From: Loripinus fragilis
Lineage: Eukaryota; Mollusca; Bivalvia; Lucinida; Lucinidae
Direction: 5' to 3'
NCBI GenBank assembly: GCA_964019695.1
Contig: OZ026520.1
Span: 24,256,130-24,320,129, forward strand
DNA length: 64,000 nucleotides
Positions 58,825 through 64,000 of the stretch are shown in pieces (position 1 is the stretch's first letter; each line of letters opens with the position of its first letter). A program made the position numbers and the translations under genes. The notes under the pieces were generated by a model, which was given only the letters and a program-made list of their open reading frames with translations, had not been told where the DNA came from and made no database searches.

Positions 58825-59052
58825 GAGTGCGTATTGGAAAATTATTTTCTTTATTTCTCATCCAAAACATATGTTGTGGGTACTCAAAAGAACCGTCTCA
58901 AGGAGATGGTTCTTTTGAGCACCCACAACATATGTATTGAGTGCGTATTGGAAAATTATTTTCTTTATTTCTCATCCAAAACATATGTTGTGGGTACTCA
59001 AAAGAACCGTCTCAAGGAGATGGTTCTTTTGAGCACCCAAAACACATGTTTA
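58825..59052 (+). repeat. 114-bp tandem duplication of a palindromic element
   Basis: 'gagtgcgtattggaaaatta' begins at 58825 and again at 58939. Each copy contains the hairpin 'acatatgttgtgggtactca ... gaaccgtctcaaggagatgg'. The copies are almost identical, so the duplication is recent. Confidence 0.85.
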
Positions 59053-59404
59053 AATTAATGGGCAAGAAAATAATTAAAATCTTACGCAAATAAAATTTCC
59101 TTATCTGGACCTATGGATTTGACTATACAGTACCACCCTTTTATAATATACTTCGTTATAACAGGTATTTTGATACAACACATCATATTTTTCGCTTCCA
59201 ATTTTTTTTACCCCAAAATTTTACGAAGGAATTATTAAAAATAACCATGAAATGGTTATTTGGTCATTTTCCTAGAATTCCTTTGTGAAATTGTCCCTCC
59301 TTAATGTAATATGATTCACATGTAGCACGGTCCTTTCCTACATGTATGTACCCCATAGTGTTACATACACATTTCATAGGTTTAGATAAACAAAATTTCT
59401 AAGC

Positions 59405-60140
59405 GTAAAATTGTAAAAATGTTCTAATCCATCAGTTTGAACATATGTTTTTGGTGCTCAAAAGAACCGTCTCATTGAGACGGTTCTTATGAGTACCCAC
59501 AACATCTGTTTTGGTTGAGAAATAAGGAAATTAATTTTCTGATACATACTCTTAACTAAAGGCCTGTAAAATGCTTCATAGGTTGGTCCATGCTTTAACG
59601 TTATTTGGCTACTTCTCCTATCTAAGGCTATATTCATAACAGCTCCAGATAAGAAATATATTTTAGCGTAAAAATGTCATTATTTACTTATCCATCAGTT
59701 TAAACATATGTTTTGGGTGCTCAAAAGAACTACATGTGCAGATCCAAAGGGGGTAGGGGACAGGCCCCCCCTCCCTAAAAAATCACAAAATACAGGGTTT
59801 CTTAGCAATGCTGGTCCGGATCCCCTGAAAATCAGAAAGCTACCAAGCCAGCATTCAATGTTGGGCCGCTATCAGCACGCCAGCGAAATGCCATTTGATG
59901 GCGTTTTGCTGGCGTGCCAATGATGGCCCGCCTATAGTGGTATAAATTTGGGTGCTCCCTCCCCTTATCAAAAAAACAAAACAAAAAAAACGTAAAAGTT
60001 GGACCCAATCTGACAAAACTTTCTGGATCAGTGCATGAACCACCTCAATGAGACAGCTAGTTCCTTTAAGTACGAACAACATGTTTTGGTTGAGAAATAA
60101 AATAAAAAATATTTTTACAGTCTTATCTGAAAGCATGTTC
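59405..60140. repeat. gaaccgtctc palindromes, the second split by a G-run element
   Basis: One copy lies at 59405-59575. A second starts at ~59690 (catatgttttgggtgctcaa), is interrupted at 59733-60037, and resumes at 60041 (cctcaatgagacagctagtt). Confidence 0.75.
59733..60037 (-). mobile_element. G-run family element, copy without the long G run
   Basis: The ends catgtgcagatcc and ggatcagtgcatg are imperfect inverted repeats. The interior matches 34979-35301. In place of the long G/C run is only ggcccccc. It is inserted in the loop of a palindromic element. Confidence 0.8.
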
Positions 60141-60201
60141 ATTAACAGGAAATCATATCTATAAATAGAACAATTAGTTGTAACCTAATCATAACAGTTA
60201 A

Positions 60202-60296
60202 TTTAACAGTAAATTGAATGCATTTATAACAGTTAATGCATTTATAACAGTTAATGCATTTATAACAGTTAATGCATTTATAACAGTTAATGCAGT
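60202..60296 (+). repeat. 18-bp minisatellite
   Basis: The unit gcatttataacagttaat is repeated about 4-5 times, nearly identical. It sits ~10 nt past the donor of the 60309-60382 exon. Confidence 0.9.
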
Positions 60297-60308
60297 AATG
60301 CATGTCAC

Positions 60309-60382
60309 CTTTGTCGGCATCTTCCTGCTTAGCACGCACAGAGGAACTGGAGCGTGTCTTTTCTGATGTCTTTGAATGACTT
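60309..60382 (-). CDS. Exon of the SR-rich gene, most upstream one seen
   Basis: This is a 74-nt minus-strand exon between a TATATCAG acceptor and a GTGACA donor. The frame carries SHSKTSEKTRSSSSVRAK followed by QEDADK. It starts in phase 2 and leaves one G, which joins the CT at the start of the 43219-44008 exon to give Ala (DK-A-LSFLNAG). That phase match, plus the Ser/Arg/Lys composition, is the support. Because it starts in phase 2, the true start codon lies upstream, outside the window or unrecognised. The intron to the next exon is 16.3 kb. An 18-bp minisatellite begins about 10 nt past its donor. Confidence 0.72.
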
Positions 60383-60841
60383 CTGATATAACTTTAAAAC
60401 AGTATAGATAGTTATAGGCAGTTATCAAAGCTATCATACATCAAGTTCAATTTTGTGAATTATTCTGGAAAACTGCCTCATACTCTCTGTTTTATTTAAG
60501 ACTTTTTTATCAAAGGGAGTATTTTTTATTTTATTTTTTTTTTTTTTTTTTGGGGGGGGGGGGGGGGGGGATTCTTTACCTTCCAGTCAACCTTTTTTCA
60601 GTCATGTCACAACAGGTCCTCCTTGGTTGAACCAGTACTAAGCAGAGAATAATGTGTCTTGGTCAAGGACACAATGAAGTGCCTCTGGTGAGGCTCGAAC
60701 ATGCAATCCATTGATCCGAGAGTCGAGCACTCTACCACTGAGCCACCACCCTCCTGCAAAGGGGGTAAAAGTTCAAGGTTATTTCCACTACATAAAATCA
60801 CAAATCAATCAGACGGTGCCAGGATTATGTTTTAGAAGCCT
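60383..60841. other. Intron or flank with T/G run and a SINE
   Basis: A ~20-T run followed by 19 G (60552-60570) leads into a SINE at 60571-60757. No coding signal. Confidence 0.6.
60571..60757 (-). mobile_element. tRNA-derived SINE
   Basis: It has gattctttaccttccagt, 'ttggttgaaccagtacta', 'gtcttggtcaaggacac', gaggctcgaac and a head ending 'ctctaccactgagccacc'. Confidence 0.8.
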
Positions 60842-63800
60842 TAAAGGATCATTGACGGTTTGGGCCTTATACGCCTATTTTTCTGATTCCCAGAACGCTG
60901 CTTTTGAGCTTCTAGTGTGGTGCATGTAGTATCAGTGCAATAGGTGGATCTAATGGCAAGAGGCAGCTAGCAAAATATTTTCAAAATTCCTACCCACTCG
61001 AGAGTTATGGCGGGTAGAAAGGGGAGGGGGTCTGAAATTTCATGAAAATTAAATTGCTTTAAAAAGTGATTTCTGCACGTTTCCTTGATTTATTTGGTAC
61101 GCATGGTGATATCCATTGGACCTACCATATGCAGAGTATTAACGAATCACGATAATTGATGAAATTGTTTTAAAAACAAAATATGTTTTGTAATAAAATG
61201 ATTTTGGGGAGATAATTTAGAATTCACCTGTACATTTTTTACTACATGTACCGTACATAATACAAAACTGAAAACTCAACAAAAGAAATAAATATTTTTG
61301 GAGGAAAGAAAGTGTCCCATTTAGCATTGGAAAGTAAAACTGATTCTAACTAGATCCTTTGAATATTACTTTTGCTTTGTTTAAAGGGCATAGCATGTTA
61401 CATGTATTTAAAGTGTCCGAATATTTATGGTATACATACGCATGTATATCCCTATATGAGACAATATATTGAACACTAAAGTATTTACATGCTATAACTC
61501 TTTGCATGCCAGTGGATAATTGTGTCGTCTGCCAGTAGCCTTTTGCAAACGGTTTGAACCCAGATGAAGACCAACAGAATGTCGGTCTTGATCTGGATCC
61601 AAACTGTTTGACACTCCGATGGTGGTCCTAGGTGATTTATTTTTAAAAACTTAATTTTGAAGAAAGTCAGCAGACGAAAATTAAAACATGAACAATTCCC
61701 TAGCATGCAAATAGATAAGTACAGGACGTTTGCAAAAGAATGTGTCATTTAATCACAGTGAGATTTTTTCTAATGAAACAAGAAATGTCACAAACATGTG
61801 ACGAATGCCCCCAAAGGAATTGGTCTAGCACAAGACACATTTGAGGAAAGATAGCTATAATATAGCAAGAAAAACCTAGAAATGAAGCCAGAAGTCAATG
61901 TCAAGGTCAAAATGACTCAAAATTGTATGCACCACTCCGCCATCCCAAGAGGAATCACCACCCCAAATTTGGGATTCCTACATCAAATAATATAGGAGAT
62001 ATGCTCTGGACACAATAATTCTTGAAAACTAGGTCAGAGGTCAAGGTCACAGTGACCCAAAAATGGTTTGTGACACTCAGGCATCCCAAGATGCATTTAC
62101 ATACCAAATTTGGAATTCCTATTTCAAAGAATATAGGAGATATGCACCAGTTTCTAGAAACTAGGTCAGAGGTCAAGTTCAAAGTCACAGTGACTAAATT
62201 ATGGTAAGTGACACTTCGTCATCCCAAGATGCATCCACACACCAAATTTGAGATTCCTACCTCAAATAATATAAGAGATACGCTCTGGACATGATTATTC
62301 TAAAAACTAGGTCAGAGGTCAAGGTCACAGTGACCCGAAAATGGTACATGACACTCCCCTATTCCAAGATGCATCCATACACCAAAATTGGAATTCCTAA
62401 CTCAAGGAATATATGAGATATGCTCGGGACACAATAATTCTTAAAACTAGGTCAGAGGTCAAGGTCACAGTGACCCAAAAATGGTATGTGACACCCTGTC
62501 ATCCCAAGATGTATTTACACACCAAAATTGGAGTTCCTATCTCAAAGAATATAGGAGATATGCACCAGACTCAATGTAGTTTCTAGAAACTAGGTCAGAG
62601 GTCAAGTTCAAGGTCACAGTGACCCAATTATGGTACGCGACACTTCGTCATCCCATGATGCATCCGCACACTAAATTTGAGATTCCTACCTCAAATAATA
62701 TAAGAGATATGCTATGGACAAGATTATTCTAAAAACTAGGTCAGAGGTCAAGGTCAAGGTCACAGTGACCCGAAAATGGTACATGACACTCCGCTATCCC
62801 AAGATGCATCCACACACCAAATTTGGAATTCCTAACTCAAAGAATATAAGAGATATGCTCTGGACACAATAATTCTTAAAACTAGGTCATAGGTCAAGGT
62901 CACAGTGACCCAAAAATGGCATGTGACACCCCGTCATCCAAAGATGCATTTACACACCAAATTTGGAATTCCTATCTCAAAGAATATAGGAGATATACAC
63001 CAGACTCAATGCAGTTTTCAAGAAACTAGGTCAGAGGTCAAGTTCAAGGTCACAGTGACCCAATTATGGTACGCGACACTTTGTCATCCCAAGATGCATC
63101 CACACACCAAATTTAAGATTCCTACCTCAAATAATATAAGAGATATGCTCCGGACACGATTTTTCTAAAAACTAGGTCAGAGGTCAAGGTCAAGGTCACA
63201 GTGACCCGAAAATGGTACGCGACACTCCCCCATCCCAAGATGTATCCACACACCAAATTTGGAATTCCTACCTCAAAGAATATAGGAGATATGGACCAGA
63301 CACGAAAGCGGGACGGACGGACGGACGGACGGACTGACGGACTGACGGACGGACGGACAGTGCGATTACTATATGCCTCCCAAAGTTCCTTTGGGGGCAT
63401 AAAAATGCATAAAACCTTGCTAATTCTACTTTATTCTTAAAGTACTTTATATTAAACTAGCACAGAATACAAAGCAATTTAGGAGGTGGGTTCTAGAGAA
63501 CTTCATTACTGTCATTAATTTCTTATTTGTTAGTAAAGGCATTTTATGGGCTTAGGCCCTGGGTTTTTGGGCTGCTGAACATCTTTCCTCCCCTTGTGCC
63601 AGCAAGCCACTTCCACACAATGTGTAAAACATGGTAACACATATACATGCAAAAGCTTTTGCTGGCACACGGGGGGAATGATATTTTAAAAAATGTTTTC
63701 GGATTTCTATATATTCTAATGTAAAACTGATTGTTCTACCCCAAAATTTTACATCTTTGAAGCATTTAATATCGAAAGCGGATTTTACAGCCATGAAGTA

Positions 63801-63905
63801 CTCAGGTCAGGGTAGCTTCAAGGTGAAGAAAGGGACGATTGACAAACTTTTATTTTTACTGAAAACCATAGGCATTTACCCATAGCAAGTGTCAATGATC
63901 CTTTA
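60842..63905 (-). mobile_element. 1.44 kb TIR element, copy 2, with a nested insertion
   Basis: It has the same 15-bp TAAAGGATCATTGAC ends as 29639-31080, in the opposite orientation, and matches it throughout by eye. It is split at ~61779-63401 by a family B tandem-core element. Without the insert it is about 1,441 bp. Confidence 0.88.
61779..63401 (+). mobile_element. Tandem-core element, family B, nested in copy 2
   Basis: It begins ACAAGAAATGTCACAAACAT followed by gacgaatgcccccaaagga, and ends with (GGAC)n (63311-63358) and a hairpin (tatgcctcccaaagt / ctttgggggcata). Nine units share 'aactaggtcagaggtcaagg', 'gtcacagtgaccc', 'atcccaagatgcatccac' and 'aatataggagatatg', with anchors near 62029, 62159, 62307, 62448, 62589, 62736, 62880, 63026 and 63172. 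The uninterrupted copy at 29639-31080 fixes its borders to within a few A's. Confidence 0.88.
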
Positions 63906-64000
63906 TTGAAACTAAAAAGCATAATATACAAGTCAAAGACCAAAAAAATACAACATACAATCAACACATACACTCACAAAAACACAAACACACATTTAGA

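Noticed and set aside
60202..60296. CRISPR-like array
   Set aside because: The 18-bp units are directly abutting with no spacers, and this is eukaryotic DNA; it is a minisatellite.

Overview
The window reads as animal (metazoan) nuclear DNA. The style and mix of repeats point to a mollusc, most likely a bivalve: tRNA-derived SINEs, elements built on ~145 bp tandem cores with terminal hairpins, and very many small palindromic elements. The species is an inference; nothing in the window fixes it. Nothing suggests a bacterial or viral genome.

I can support one protein-coding gene. It lies on the minus strand from 60382 down to at least 10304 (probably 9337), and it is incomplete at both ends. 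I placed ten exons by hand from splice consensus and reading frame: 60309-60382, 43219-44008, 40978-41609, 38802-39346, 26335-26477, 25566-25661, 23346-23432, 20007-20169, 10304-19100 and 9337-9445. Every junction keeps phase. Together they give about 3,812 codons, of which 2,932 come from one 8.8 kb exon. The protein is hydrophilic and looks mostly disordered. It has Lys-rich and acidic stretches near the start, a Ser/Arg repeat array in the 38.8-39.3 kb exon, a basic YDRRPRR/FRF block, a Pro/aromatic block in the giant exon, and a long RS domain near its C-terminus. This is the composition of a nuclear RNA-processing or transcription-coupled scaffold. I do not recognise the family, so no gene symbol is given.

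The rest is intron or flanking DNA filled with mobile elements. From left to right: SINEs and a ~145 bp tandem-core element (1.4-3.1 kb); a second core family broken up by foldbacks (4.8-9.1 kb) with a 1.9 kb TIR element at 6.46-8.33 kb; the giant exon (10.3-19.1 kb); a four-fold repeat of a splice acceptor plus partial exon (20.0-20.6 kb); a 1.06 kb TA-flanked TIR element beside the 25.6 kb exon; a 6.4 kb inverted-repeat structure (28.3-34.7 kb); a third core family (35.8-37.2 kb); an exon enclosed by 220 bp inverted repeats (38.2-39.6 kb); a possible 5.5 kb TIR element (45.3-50.7 kb); many small palindromic elements (51-60 kb); and a nested pair (60.8-63.9 kb) in which a ~145 bp core element has inserted into a second copy of the element at 29.6-31.1 kb.

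The observations most worth checking are: three intact 6-bp target duplications around elements with CAGGGTTCCCACA-type ends; the inverted repeats enclosing the 545-nt SR exon; the quadruplicated acceptor upstream of the acidic exon; transposon ends lying within about 10 nt of three splice donors; and the recurrence of nucleosome-sized (142-158 bp) core units in apparently unrelated element families. All coordinates and repeat matches come from reading by eye; no alignment or database search was run.
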